This document shows, piece by piece, positions 50,157-57,632 of a stretch of 64,000 bases of DNA; position 1 is the stretch's first letter; each line of letters begins with the position of its first letter. This DNA comes from Saccharothrix violaceirubra. Its GTDB lineage: Bacteria; Actinomycetota; Actinomycetes; Mycobacteriales; Pseudonocardiaceae. A program made the translations under genes and the position numbers. The stretch is taken from positions 4,030,001 to 4,094,000 of the forward strand of contig NZ_JACHJS010000001.1 in NCBI RefSeq assembly GCF_014203755.1, read 5' to 3'. The notes under the pieces are model-generated. The model did no database searches. It saw only the letters and a list, made by a program, of their open reading frames with translations, and was not told the DNA's origin.

Positions 50157-51092
50157 GTGACCACTCGGGTGCTGTACACGCCGGACGACCGCGAACTGGA
50201 CCTGGACCGCCTTTCCGACGCCGACCACGACCTGATCACGTCGCTGCACGACCTGATCGGTCCGGACGACCGCGTCCTGCGCTGCCTCGCCGCGGCCGAA
50301 GAGCACGACGCGCTGTACGTGCACCGGGTCGCCGACAAGTACTTCCTCGCCCACTTCGCCGCCGGCGGCCACGCGCCGCACCCCGTGGTCAGGATCGGCG
50401 ACGAGCACAAGCGCCAGACCGAGTACTGGTACCGCGCGGGCGAGGACGCCGGCTACCCCAGCGACACCGGGTACGCGACCGGGGGCCGGGTGGTCGACGT
50501 GGCGATCCACGGACCGCGGCGCACGGCCGTGGAGGTGCAGCGGTCGCGGATCACCGTGCGCACGGCCAGGCGGCGGACCACCGGGTCGCACCGCGCCGGG
50601 TGGTCGTCCCTGTGGTTCACCGCCGCCGACCGCGTGCCGTCGTGGTTCCACCACGTGCCCTCGGTCGGCTGCAACCACCTGCCGTGGGACGACCTGCCGC
50701 CCCGGGGCCGGGCGACGGCGACCGGCCTGCGGCGGGTCACGGTCGCCCGGTGCGACGTGCACTCGTTCGACCGGTGCCCGGCCGGTCACCGACGGCACTG
50801 CGGCGACGACCACGCCAAGCTGGAGGTGTGGCGCGGGCTGACGCTCGACCGCGTCGCCGGTCTGGTCCCGTCCGGCCAGGTCGTGCCGCTGCGGACGCCG
50901 GACGGCCTGGTGTACTTCGTGCCGCAGGAGGACGTGCGCGTCTACCGGGACCTCACCGGGTACGCCGCCGACTACCGGCCCGAGGACGAGCCCGTGCCGG
51001 CGCGCGAGTGCGTGACGTGCGGAAACCCCTTGTTCTGGTTACGGCCCGGCCGGACCCGCTGCGAACGCTGCGACCCGGTGATGCGCCGATAG
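50157..51092 (+). CDS. CoiA-like nuclease domain protein with C-terminal zinc ribbon
   Basis: A 311-residue protein. Residues ~40-140 resemble CoiA-type competence proteins: RCLAAAEEHDALYVHRVADK, FLAHFAAGG, EHKRQTEYWYRAG, then the PD-(D/E)xK-like core Asp114 (VVDVAIHG) and Glu126-x-Gln128 (TAVEVQRSRI). The middle has conserved Trp/His segments (SSLWFTAADRVPSWFHHVPS). The C-terminus has a CxxC-x15-CxxC zinc ribbon (CVTCGNP and CERC). A DNA-binding nuclease role is likely; CoiA assists recombination of incoming DNA. GTG 50157. It is followed 22 bases later by the LexA-like gene, so SOS control is conceivable. Confidence 0.8.
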   Translation: MTTRVLYTPDDRELDLDRLSDADHDLITSLHDLIGPDDRVLRCLAAAEEHDALYVHRVADKYFLAHFAAGGHAPHPVVRIGDEHKRQTEYWYRAGEDAGYPSDTGYATGGRVVDVAIHGPRRTAVEVQRSRITVRTARRRTTGSHRAGWSSLWFTAADRVPSWFHHVPSVGCNHLPWDDLPPRGRATATGLRRVTVARCDVHSFDRCPAGHRRHCGDDHAKLEVWRGLTLDRVAGLVPSGQVVPLRTPDGLVYFVPQEDVRVYRDLTGYAADYRPEDEPVPARECVTCGNPLFWLRPGRTRCERCDPVMRR

Positions 51093-51114
51093 CCGAGCCA
51101 CTATCATCGCGCGG

Positions 51115-51750
51115 ATGACCGACCACTTCGATCTTGACGCGTCCGTCCTGCCGCAGCGGCAGCAGCGGATCCTGGCGGTCATCCGCGACTGGGTCGTGGA
51201 GCACGGCTACGCGCCCAACGCGCGGCAGATCGCCGACGCGATCGGGCTGCGGTCGACGTCGTCGGTGTCCCGGCACCTGGCCGCGCTCGAGGAGCACGGG
51301 TTCCTGCGGCGGGGCACGGCGATGGCACGACCGATCGACGTGCGGGCGTTCCTGCCGACCGCACGGGCCTCCGACGCGGTGGCCGTGCCCGTGGTCGGCG
51401 ACATCGCGGCCGGTGCGCCGATCGTGGCCGAGGAGCACGTCGACGAGGTCCTGTCGCTGCCGCGCGGGCTGACGGGCCGGGGCGAGCTGTTCGGGTTGCG
51501 GGTGCGCGGCGACTCGATGGTGGACGCCGCCATCGACGACGGCGACCTGGTGGTCGTGCGGCGGCAGCCCGAGGCGCACTCCGGGCAGATCGTGGCCGCG
51601 ATGATCGACGACGAGGCGACCGTGAAGGTGTACCGGCGGCGCAACGGTCACGTGTACCTCGAACCGCGCAACGACGCCTACCCCGTGCTCGACGGTGACC
51701 GCGCGGTGGTGCTGGGGGTCGTCGTGTCGGTGCTGCGCAGCGTCCGATAG
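51115..51750 (+). CDS. lexA: LexA-like SOS repressor
   Basis: A 211-residue self-cleaving repressor. The N-terminal winged HTH (QRILAVIRDWVVEHGYAPNA, STSSVSRHLAALEEHGFLRR) matches LexA. The cleavage bond is Ala99-Gly100 (IAAGAPIV), and the catalytic dyad is Ser134 (RGDSMVD) and Lys171 (ATVKVYRR). All functional residues are present. It may be the main LexA or a paralogue: the neighbours here (CoiA-like nuclease upstream, secreted protein downstream) are not the usual lexA neighbourhood, so a second, specialised LexA is possible. ATG 51115. A hairpin follows the stop. Confidence 0.88.
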   Translation: MTDHFDLDASVLPQRQQRILAVIRDWVVEHGYAPNARQIADAIGLRSTSSVSRHLAALEEHGFLRRGTAMARPIDVRAFLPTARASDAVAVPVVGDIAAGAPIVAEEHVDEVLSLPRGLTGRGELFGLRVRGDSMVDAAIDDGDLVVVRRQPEAHSGQIVAAMIDDEATVKVYRRRNGHVYLEPRNDAYPVLDGDRAVVLGVVVSVLRSVR

Positions 51751-51769
51751 TCCGCAGTGGACTGAACAT

Positions 51770-51790
51770 CCCGTGCGCAACGCGCACGGG
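51770..51790 (+). terminator. Hairpin after the LexA-like gene
   Basis: CCCGTGCGC at 51770-51778 pairs perfectly with GCGCACGGG at 51782-51790 around AAC. It lies 20 bases after the stop. There is no T-tract. Confidence 0.65.
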
Positions 51791-51803
51791 GCCGTCGGCG
51801 CGT

Positions 51804-51826
51804 CGATTCCACCCTGCATGGAATCG
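51804..51826. promoter_or_regulatory. Inverted repeat upstream of the secreted-protein gene
   Basis: CGATTCCA at 51804-51811 and TGGAATCG at 51819-51826 are exact 8-base inverted repeats with a 7-base spacer, ~130 bases before the start at 51957. It could be an operator or a second hairpin after the LexA-like gene. Confidence 0.4.
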
Positions 51827-51956
51827 GACAAATCCTGGCCCGACGCCGATCGGCATGGCATCCTGACGGATACCGGAGAGTGCCACTATCCATATTTGGG
51901 TGCCGCCCGTACGACGGCGACCCGGACCCTCCGGCCAGACGACACCGAGGGGAACC

Positions 51957-52277
51957 ATGAAACTCGTCCGCAGCATGACCGTGTTAGCGGCCGTGGCCAC
52001 GACCGTGGTCGCCATGACCGGCACGGCGTCCGCCCACACCACCACGATCTACCACGGCAGCGACTGGGCCTCCAACGACCACTCGCACCTCAACGTGCAC
52101 GACATCGAGTGCGACAACCACGGCGTCTGGGCCGAGGCCTACGACAACATCGGGTTCTTCACCGTCTACGACAACACCGGCTGCGGCGGCACGGGCGTGC
52201 ACGGCGACGGCGTGAACATCTACCTCTACCGCCTGTGCGAGACCGGCGAAGGGTGCACCGCGTGGCGTAACGGCTGA
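51957..52277 (+). CDS. Small secreted protein with two or more disulfides
   Basis: A 106-residue exported protein of unknown function. A Sec signal (MKLVRSMTVLAAVATTVVAM..., cleavage after TASA, residue ~26) is followed by an ~80-residue mature part rich in His, Asn, Gly and Tyr (YHGSDWASNDHSHLNVHDIE) with four cysteines (IECDN, NTGCGG, LCETGEGC). Such small beta-rich secreted proteins are common in streptomycete-like actinomycetes. ATG 51957 with GAGGGGAA upstream. A hairpin follows the stop, so it is monocistronic. Confidence 0.83.
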   Translation: MKLVRSMTVLAAVATTVVAMTGTASAHTTTIYHGSDWASNDHSHLNVHDIECDNHGVWAEAYDNIGFFTVYDNTGCGGTGVHGDGVNIYLYRLCETGEGCTAWRNG

Positions 52278-52290
52278 CGTTCCCGACGTG

Positions 52291-52329
52291 GCCGGGTCGA
52301 CGTCGACACCACCGCGCCGTCGACCCGGC
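52291..52329 (+). terminator. Hairpin after the secreted-protein gene
   Basis: GCCGGGTCGAC at 52291-52301 pairs with GTCGACCCGGC at 52319-52329 around a 17-base loop. It begins 14 bases after the stop codon. Confidence 0.65.
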
Positions 52330-52521
52330 GAAGCGGCGTCCCACCACCAGACCTGCCCCACCCGCGGCATTCAGTCCACAATGGACAGAGCTTCTCGGCT
52401 CAGCGACACTCGCAGGGACAGGAAACAGGTACGTGACCCGGGAAACACGGGTCGTTCCTTCGTCCGATGACTCGACGGGGAGTTCAGGCGGTGGAAGCAT
52501 GCGATGCGAGGAGTTCGGTGA

Positions 52522-52740
52522 CTACTTCGCCGGGTTTCCTCCAGTCGTGGCTCGATGCCCGTCCCGCCCGCCGTGACGGCGGATCTCACGGGACACAACC
52601 GACGCATTACGACCGATCCGGACCGCGATGTCCCTGAACTCCAACGACTCCGCCGGGCCACGAGAGATCTCCTCCCGATCAGCCAACGTCAACATCCCGC
52701 GCACGACAGGGAATCCTTCCCCGCCGAACACCAAGCTCAC
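52522..52740 (-). pseudogene. IS30-family transposase fragment
   Basis: A 72-residue frame whose middle reads MLTLADREEISRGPAESLEF and RDIAVRIGRNASVVSREIRR, the N-terminal helix-turn-helix of IS30 transposases. The DDE catalytic part is absent, and sequence after GGRDGHRATTG is unrelated. A 5' fragment only; no terminal repeats found. Confidence 0.75.
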
Positions 52741-52794
52741 ATGCTATGACCGCCTGAGTTTGCCCTCTCTACAGCAGGCACAAGAGTGGGGAGT

Positions 52795-53218
52795 CGATCG
52801 GGTACGGCCTGGCCGCAGATCGCCTCGTGGAGACCTTCGACCGCATCCGACAGACGGTGAAGGCACAGGCGGGCGATGCCTCGGTGGAGCGGGTGATGCT
52901 GCGCCGAGCGGGGATCTCGTTGCGGTTCGGCACGCTCGACCATTGTGCGTTCGACGAGTGCGACCCCGCCGGGCGGCCTGTCCGGAGAAGGCTGTAGTCC
53001 CGAGCGGGTACCAAGGCCCCCTGCTGGACCGCTGCGCCAACAGCATCGCCGGCCCCGAGCACGTGCCGATTTGGGCGTCGGAGAAGCACAAGCTGCCGAC
53101 CTTGATCACCACACCCGGCGTCGCGCCATTCCGCAAGGAAGCGCTGAAGCGTGAACTGGCCGATGTCGACGCCGTGCCACACAAGGCAGGCACTACGACC
53201 ACCGAGGAAACGCGTTGA
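52795..53218 (+). pseudogene. Integrase-associated gene remnant in two frames
   Basis: One forward frame from ~52797 reads YGLAADRLVETFDRIRQTVK and ERVMLRRAGISLRFGTLDHC and ends at a TAG near 52997. The protein-like reading continues in another frame as VPSGYQGPLLDRCANSIAGP and LPTLITTPGVAPFRKEALKR to TGA at 53216-53218. Together they look like the C-terminal part of one gene, broken by a frameshift, that precedes the TnpC-like ORF with a TTGA overlap. Tn554-like integrase triads have this order; the assignment is tentative. Confidence 0.45.
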
Positions 53219-53667
53219 CGACCACCGACCCCGCTGCGGGCTTCGACCGTGAGGCCGAGGGTGTCCCGAGGCCACCGCGGTCATCCTGCGTCGGGCGATG
53301 GACCGACTGCCGGCCGGGCGCCCCCGAACGCACCGACGGCCGGTTGACCAAAGACAACCTGTGGAAGGAGGCCGGGGTCAGCCGCGCCACCATGAACCGG
53401 GCGCGGCTGGTGTTGGCCAAGTGGGACGCGCGGGTCGCCGAATGCGGCGGTCTGACGCCGGGCGAGGCCCGCAAGAACGACGAGGGCACCAAGCTGCGCG
53501 AACAGCTCGCGGACAAGACACGCGAGTGCACCGAGTCGTACGGCAAGCTCGACGTCGCGGCCACGGCCATCGCGGCACTGCACCACGACAACGTACTGCC
53601 GCGTCAGGAACTCGGTCGCGGTGGCGAGGTGGTCCCCCTCGACGCGCGCCATGATGTCAGGGAATGA
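53215..53667 (+). pseudogene. TnpC/DUF6262-like accessory protein of an integrase element, probably damaged
   Basis: TTG at 53215 overlaps the preceding stop and opens a 150-residue frame. The helix-turn-helix-like part DNLWKEAGVSRATMNRARLV and the following coiled coil (KLREQLADKTRECTESYGKL, ATAIAALHHDN) resemble TnpC-type proteins that accompany tyrosine integrases. Between ~53270 and ~53330 another frame reads more naturally (TAVILRRAMDRLPAGRP), suggesting two compensating indels that scramble ~20 residues. No intact integrase is nearby, so it is a remnant. Confidence 0.5.
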
Positions 53668-53707
53668 TGCCGTGGTTTCGGGGACCGGTTACGACCGGAG
53701 GACGCGT

Positions 53708-54130
53708 TCACTCGTTCCATGATCGCCAGGTGACCGCCGCGGACCGCCGGCCGTCGGTGGTGACCAGGTCGTGGGCGGCCTTGACGACCTGGTCCAGCGG
53801 AATCTCGGCGTCGGCCGGGAACTCCCGCACGTGGCCCTGGTAGTCGTAGATCAGCGGCTCGCCGTCCGGCGCGCGACTGTTGGTGGTGATGTACGAACCG
53901 TCGGCGTCGGCGTGGGCGATGAAGCCGCGGTCCGCGCCGATGCCCAGACGGACGACCACCCAGCCTTCGGCCCACGGGTCGGGTCGGAACAGCTCGGCCA
54001 CGGGCGGTACCGGTCCGCCCTGTGCGGCGAACTCGGACGCCATGCGCTTCACCAGCGCGTCGAGGTCGGCGGTGGTGTCGACGGGGAGGGGATCCTCGCC
54101 CGCTTCGTAGTACGCCATCAACGTCGCCAC
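53708..54130 (-). CDS. Imm1-family immunity protein (copy 2)
   Basis: A 140-residue Imm1 protein: TTADLDALVKRMASEFAAQG, EGWVVVRLGIGADRGFIAHA, GEPLIYDYQGHVREFPADAE and IPLDQVVKAAHDL. It parallels copy 1 at 30762, with the same DYQG/DIQG and PADxE elements, but is clearly diverged. GTG 54130 lies inside the end of the deaminase gene (13-base overlap), so it is translated after it. The gene is intact although its toxin partner is broken, as expected where antitoxin loss would have been harmful first. Confidence 0.8.
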   Translation of the reverse strand: MATLMAYYEAGEDPLPVDTTADLDALVKRMASEFAAQGGPVPPVAELFRPDPWAEGWVVVRLGIGADRGFIAHADADGSYITTNSRAPDGEPLIYDYQGHVREFPADAEIPLDQVVKAAHDLVTTDGRRSAAVTWRSWNE

Positions 54131-54840
54131 GGCGACTTACCTCCGGAGAACTTCTCGTAGTAGCCGTTCGGACCGTACACCGACAGCGTGTAGCCCTCGG
54201 GCAGCACGACCGGCAGCAGCTTGTCGCACCCCAGAGTCCCCTCGCAGGGCGCCCTGTTGAGCACCAGACTGACGTGGCGCATGGCGGGGTCGTCCGCCCT
54301 CTGCACACGCATCCGCGCCGCCAGCTTCAGCTCGACATCGGCGCTGGTGGCGACCGGCAAACGCGGGCAGCCCTGGTCGGCCAGGATCTCGTTGACCTTC
54401 GGGGTCCACTCATCGTGGCCGCTGACCGCCGGCTGCGCAGACCCGCCTGGGGCGATCCAGCGGCCGTGTGTCTTGCGGCCGGTGTTGCGCTCGAACGTGG
54501 GCGGCGGTTCCCGACGCAGCTCCTCCACCTTCTCCGGCGGCAGAGACGCCTACGGGAATGACGACGTGGCAACAGGTTCGCGTGGTGGGGTACTCGTCGA
54601 CCACCCGGCCGGGGCGGGTGGAGCGGGTGTGACAGGTACAGCGGCGGAAGGCGGCGCAGAGGTGCCGCTCCGGATGGCATCGAGGACGGACTGGGCGCGT
54701 TCCACGCCCGCTCCCAGCGTCCTCCACAGCTCGGTGATGCCCTTGACCACCTCGGCGAGGTCCTGCGCCGAGGCCAGGGCGTCCTTGCATTTCGACGCTT
54801 TGTCACAGGCTGCGGACACTGCCTGCGCCACTTCGCCCAA
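54118..54840 (-). pseudogene. SCP1.201/DddA-like deaminase (copy 2), amber codon and His-to-Asp change
   Basis: The frame from 54840 (MGEVAQAVSAACDKASKCKD) gives a helical N-terminal region and a Pro-rich linker, then an in-frame TAG at codon 97 (54550-54552). The same frame continues through KVEELRREPPPTFERN, THGRW, a normal-length loop (AVSGHDEWTPKVNEILADQG), the CxxxxxC-type NRAPCEGTLGCDKLLP, and VLPEGYTLSVYGPNGYYE. The zinc/catalytic motif, HVE in copy 1, reads DVE here (TSADVELKLAARMR; GAT for CAT would be one base). A restart at GTG 54528 could make the deaminase domain alone, but without the His it should be inactive. The Imm1 gene follows. Confidence 0.8.
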
Positions 54841-54936
54841 CGTCGCCGCTGTGGTCCTTCGCCCCGATGTGCAGGCGATGGTCGATCATGCCAGGTACGG
54901 TGCTGGACGGTATGCCGAGTGGTTCGCGAACACGTC

Positions 54937-54970
54937 AGCGCCCCCGCCTCGTCAGTGCGGGGCGGGGGCG
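54937..54970 (+). terminator. Strong hairpin with T-rich tail, orphan
   Basis: GCGCCCCCGCC at 54937-54947 pairs perfectly with GGCGGGGGCGC at 54960-54970 around 12 bases, followed by TGTTTCGTTCC. Upstream on the same strand, ~54845-54935 reads like a coding fragment (AMVDHARYGAGRYAEWFANT) without a start, so the terminator may be left from a deleted rightward gene. Confidence 0.65.
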
Positions 54971-55025
54971 CTGTTTCGTTCCAGGGCTCCCGGCAGTCAG
55001 TCCTCTGTCGGGGATGTGTCGGAGG

Positions 55026-55232
55026 TCAGGCCGGGTGGTCGAGCTTCCCGTCCTTGGCCATCAGGAGGAAGGCGCGCATCCCGCCGGGGCCGAAGGCGAG
55101 GACCGGGCTGTCGTCTCCGATCTTGCTGTCGCGCACGGCGGTCAGCCGTGTGCCGGGTCTGGTGGCGAGTTCGACACATGCCCCGTTTCCCGCGGACCGG
55201 CGGCTCTTGCGCCAGGTCCAGGTACTGGTCAT
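55026..55232 (-). CDS. DUF397 protein
   Basis: A 68-residue DUF397 protein (WRKSRRSAGNGACVELA, AVRDSKIGDDSPVLAFGPGG, FLLMAKDGKLD), the small partner found in hundreds of copies next to XRE/DUF5753 regulators in actinomycetes. Together they form a toxin-antitoxin-like or BldB/WhiJ-type developmental regulatory pair. ATG 55232 overlaps the stop of the upstream DUF5753 frame (ATGA). That partner has lost its DNA-binding head, so this copy is probably functionless or acts with another regulator. Confidence 0.9.
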   Translation of the reverse strand: MTSTWTWRKSRRSAGNGACVELATRPGTRLTAVRDSKIGDDSPVLAFGPGGMRAFLLMAKDGKLDHPA

Positions 55233-55717
55233 CGGGCGATCTCCTCTCGAACTGCCGTGATCACCGACCGGGACTCACGCTCGGACAGCGCCGGCTCGGA
55301 GAGCCGGTCGGCCACCTTCGTGTACTCGTCGATGTCGTCAGTATCGTCCCGATACCGGCCGCCGGTGCGATCCTCCAGGCAGACGACGCCGGGGTCTCGT
55401 TCGATCGGGAAGTCCAGCACGATGAACGCGCCGTGCAGTGACGGGTGGGCGCCTGCGGAGTTGGGCAGCACGCGGATCGAGACGTTCGGCCGCTCGCAGA
55501 GGATCAGCAGGTAGTCGAGCTGTTCGACGGCGACGGCCGGACCGCCGATCTCCTTGCGCAGGACCGCCTCGTCGATGATGGCGACCACGTCGAGGACAGG
55601 TTCGACGCGGTCGAGGGCTTCCTGCCGACGCATCCGCAGGTTGACCATGTCCGTGACCTGAGTATCGGACGGGGCGTCGATGTGGTGGCCGCGGATCACG
55701 GCCTCGGCGCAAAACAA
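55229..55717 (-). pseudogene. DUF5753 (XRE/WhiJ-type) regulator lacking its N-terminal HTH
   Basis: The frame begins abruptly within the DUF5753 domain (CAEAVIRGHHIDAPSDTQV, MVNLRMRRQEALDR), continues normally (EQLDYLLILCERPNVSIRVL, SLHGAFIVLDFPIERDPG) and ends with YTKVADRLSEPALSERES. Full-length relatives are ~280 residues with an XRE HTH at the start; here ~100 residues including the HTH are gone, and only a TTG can initiate. Sequence upstream of 55717 is unrelated. The truncation point marks the right edge of the decayed zone. Confidence 0.8.
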
Positions 55718-55815
55718 TCATCCGCCACCAATTCACTTCCCATCGAAGAATTCCCCGCCACCACGACAGAACCGGTCGCGGTCGTCGTCCGTCACACACC
55801 ACGGGAGGTGGTCAC

Positions 55816-55992
55816 GTGGACTGGCGGGTTCCGGTGGTCTACGCGGCGGGGCTGGTCGTCGCGCTCCTGCTCCTGGGGCGACGGAAGAAGGTCCGGCCCG
55901 TCGCGGTGCGGGTGCTGTTGGCCGTCGTGTGGCCCGCCGTCGCGTTGTGGTGGCTGGTGTTCACGCTCAGCAAACCCCCTGCCGACGATTGA
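55816..55992 (+). CDS. Mini membrane protein, first gene of the CHAT operon
   Basis: A 58-residue protein with two hydrophobic helices (VVYAAGLVVALLLLG and VRVLLAVVWPAVALWWLVF) separated by the basic GRRKKVRPV. The topology is probably N-out/C-out or a hairpin. GTG 55816 has GGAGGTG upstream. It is followed 78 bases later by the OmpA-type lipoprotein gene and is likely co-transcribed with the five genes downstream. No family recognised. Confidence 0.65.
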   Translation: MDWRVPVVYAAGLVVALLLLGRRKKVRPVAVRVLLAVVWPAVALWWLVFTLSKPPADD

Positions 55993-56070
55993 GTGGCGGT
56001 CCGTCACTGGATGGTCGGGACGCGGTCGGCCCGGTCGCGCCCCCCGACCCGGAGTGATCAGGAGAACGCC

Positions 56071-57192
56071 GTGCGCGCTGTCACCGGACCGGTCGTCGCC
56101 GTCACGCTCGGCCTGAGCGCTGTCGCCTGCGGTGGAACCGAAGAACGACCGACGGGCGGTTCCGTCGCCTATGTACTCGGCGTGCACGCCAACGCACCGG
56201 CCGCCGCCTCGACCTCGGTGCTCGACGACGCCGTGTCCGGGCAGGCGAAGCTGACCGTCGTGCTCGCCGACGGCGAGCCGAAGATCCTGGTCGCCCGCGA
56301 TCTGACGGCGAAGGCGGCCAACGACGACGCCAAGCGGAAGGAGCGCGAAGACCGCAAGAAGGAGTTGCGCGGCACGCTCTCGCAGGCCAGGCCCGCGAAA
56401 CCGGAGGTGGACCTGCTCGCCGCGATCGACCTCGGCGCCCGGTCGCTGGACCGCGAACCCCGGCGGATGGTGGTCGAGTCCTCCGGCCTGTCCACGACCG
56501 GCAGCCTGTCGTTCCTCGCACCGGGCATGGTGCTCGCCGAGCCCGAGGAGATCGCCGACGACCTCCAGCGCAAGAAACTCCTCCCCGCGTTGGGCGGCGT
56601 GACCGTGCGCCTGCGCGGCATCGGCGACACCGAACCGCCGCAGCCCCGACCCGGCATCCACGAGCGGTCGAACCTGGTCGCGATCTGGCGCGAGGTGCTG
56701 ACCCGCGCGGGCGCCACCGTGGAGGTCGACGACCAGCCGCGCACGGGCAAGGCCCCGGACGACGCGCCCGCCGTGTCGCTCGTGCCGCTCACCCCCGTGA
56801 CCGTCGCGGCGCCGAAGGCGGAGGAGACCGTTCCGCTGCCCGCGTCCGCGTTCTTCGTGGCGGACAAGGCCGAACTGCTCGACCGCGCCGCGGCGGTGGA
56901 CGCGTTGCGCCCGTTCGCCGAGCACGTCAAGCAGGCGGGCGGGCGGATCGACCTCGTCGGCACGACCGCCCGCGTGGGTGACAAGGAGGGGCAGGTCGCC
57001 CTGTCCGGGCAACGCGCCGAGGCACTGCGCGTCGTCCTCGTCGACGACTTGGGCGTGCCGGCGGACCGCGTGACCTCGTCCGGTGTCGGCAGCTACCACG
57101 CCGACTACGTCGCCGATCACGACGCCGAGGGCAACCTGCTGCCCGACAAGGCCGCCCTCAACCGCACGGTCCGCATCACCATCCGCCGCTAG
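56071..57192 (+). CDS. OmpA-type peptidoglycan-binding lipoprotein
   Basis: A 373-residue exported lipoprotein: signal peptide with lipobox LSAVAC (Cys20), a soluble middle part (YVLGVHANAPAAASTSVLDD, AIDLGARSLDREPRRMVVES, SFLAPGMVL) and a C-terminal OmpA/MotB-like domain (~268-373). That domain has FFVADKAELLDRAAAVDALR, IDLVGTTARVGDKEG, LSGQRAEALRVVLVDDLGVP and LNRTVRITIRR. OmpA-like domains bind peptidoglycan, so it should tether a membrane complex to the wall. GTG 56071 with AGGAGA was preferred to an earlier frame start that lacks a signal peptide. It is second in a six-gene operon ending in a CHAT protease. Confidence 0.85.
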   Translation: MRAVTGPVVAVTLGLSAVACGGTEERPTGGSVAYVLGVHANAPAAASTSVLDDAVSGQAKLTVVLADGEPKILVARDLTAKAANDDAKRKEREDRKKELRGTLSQARPAKPEVDLLAAIDLGARSLDREPRRMVVESSGLSTTGSLSFLAPGMVLAEPEEIADDLQRKKLLPALGGVTVRLRGIGDTEPPQPRPGIHERSNLVAIWREVLTRAGATVEVDDQPRTGKAPDDAPAVSLVPLTPVTVAAPKAEETVPLPASAFFVADKAELLDRAAAVDALRPFAEHVKQAGGRIDLVGTTARVGDKEGQVALSGQRAEALRVVLVDDLGVPADRVTSSGVGSYHADYVADHDAEGNLLPDKAALNRTVRITIRR

Positions 57193-57203
57193 AGGAGACC
57201 GCC

Positions 57204-57632
57204 ATGCCCGCAGTGTCGGCCCGTCCCGGACCCGAACGGACCCGGCGGTGGGAACGCCGCACGTTGCGCATCACCGACTTCGGCCTGCCCGCGCCCGAGA
57301 TCGGCGGCGAGGCGTACCGCACGCGACTCGACGAACGCGTGCAGGCCGCGATCGCCGCCGGCGCCGTCGACCTGGGCACCGGCGACATGTTCGACGCGCT
57401 GATCGAGGCCGACCGGCGGACCGACCAGTGCCGGTTGACCGACGAGGCCACCCGCTGGTGGACGCGGGCCCGCCAGGTCCTGGTCCGCCACGAACGGCGG
57501 TACGCGCACGCCGAGCGGCTCCGGGTCGACCTGTCGAAGGCGCTGCACGCCGAGGTCGGGAAGCTGGAGGCGATCGACCGGGCGCTCGCCGCGCGGCGGG
57601 CCGAGGTCGAACGCGAGCGGGGGTCGAGGTGA
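57204..57632 (+). CDS. Small helical protein of the CHAT operon
   Basis: A 142-residue soluble protein without recognised family. The N-terminus is basic, the middle has LRITDFGLPAPEIGGEAYRT and GTGDMFDALIEADRRTDQCR, and the last ~60 residues are a coiled coil (RRYAHAERLRVDLSKALHAE, VGKLEAIDRALAARRAEVER). ATG 57204 lies 11 bases after the lipoprotein stop with GAGGAGA between, and its stop overlaps the next start (GTGA). It is probably a cytoplasmic adaptor to the membrane component. Confidence 0.75.
   Translation: MPAVSARPGPERTRRWERRTLRITDFGLPAPEIGGEAYRTRLDERVQAAIAAGAVDLGTGDMFDALIEADRRTDQCRLTDEATRWWTRARQVLVRHERRYAHAERLRVDLSKALHAEVGKLEAIDRALAARRAEVERERGSR

Noticed and set aside
50100..51115. 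SOS box upstream of the LexA-like or CoiA-like gene
   Set aside because: No CGAAC-N4-GTTCG-like palindrome found by eye in the upstream regions.
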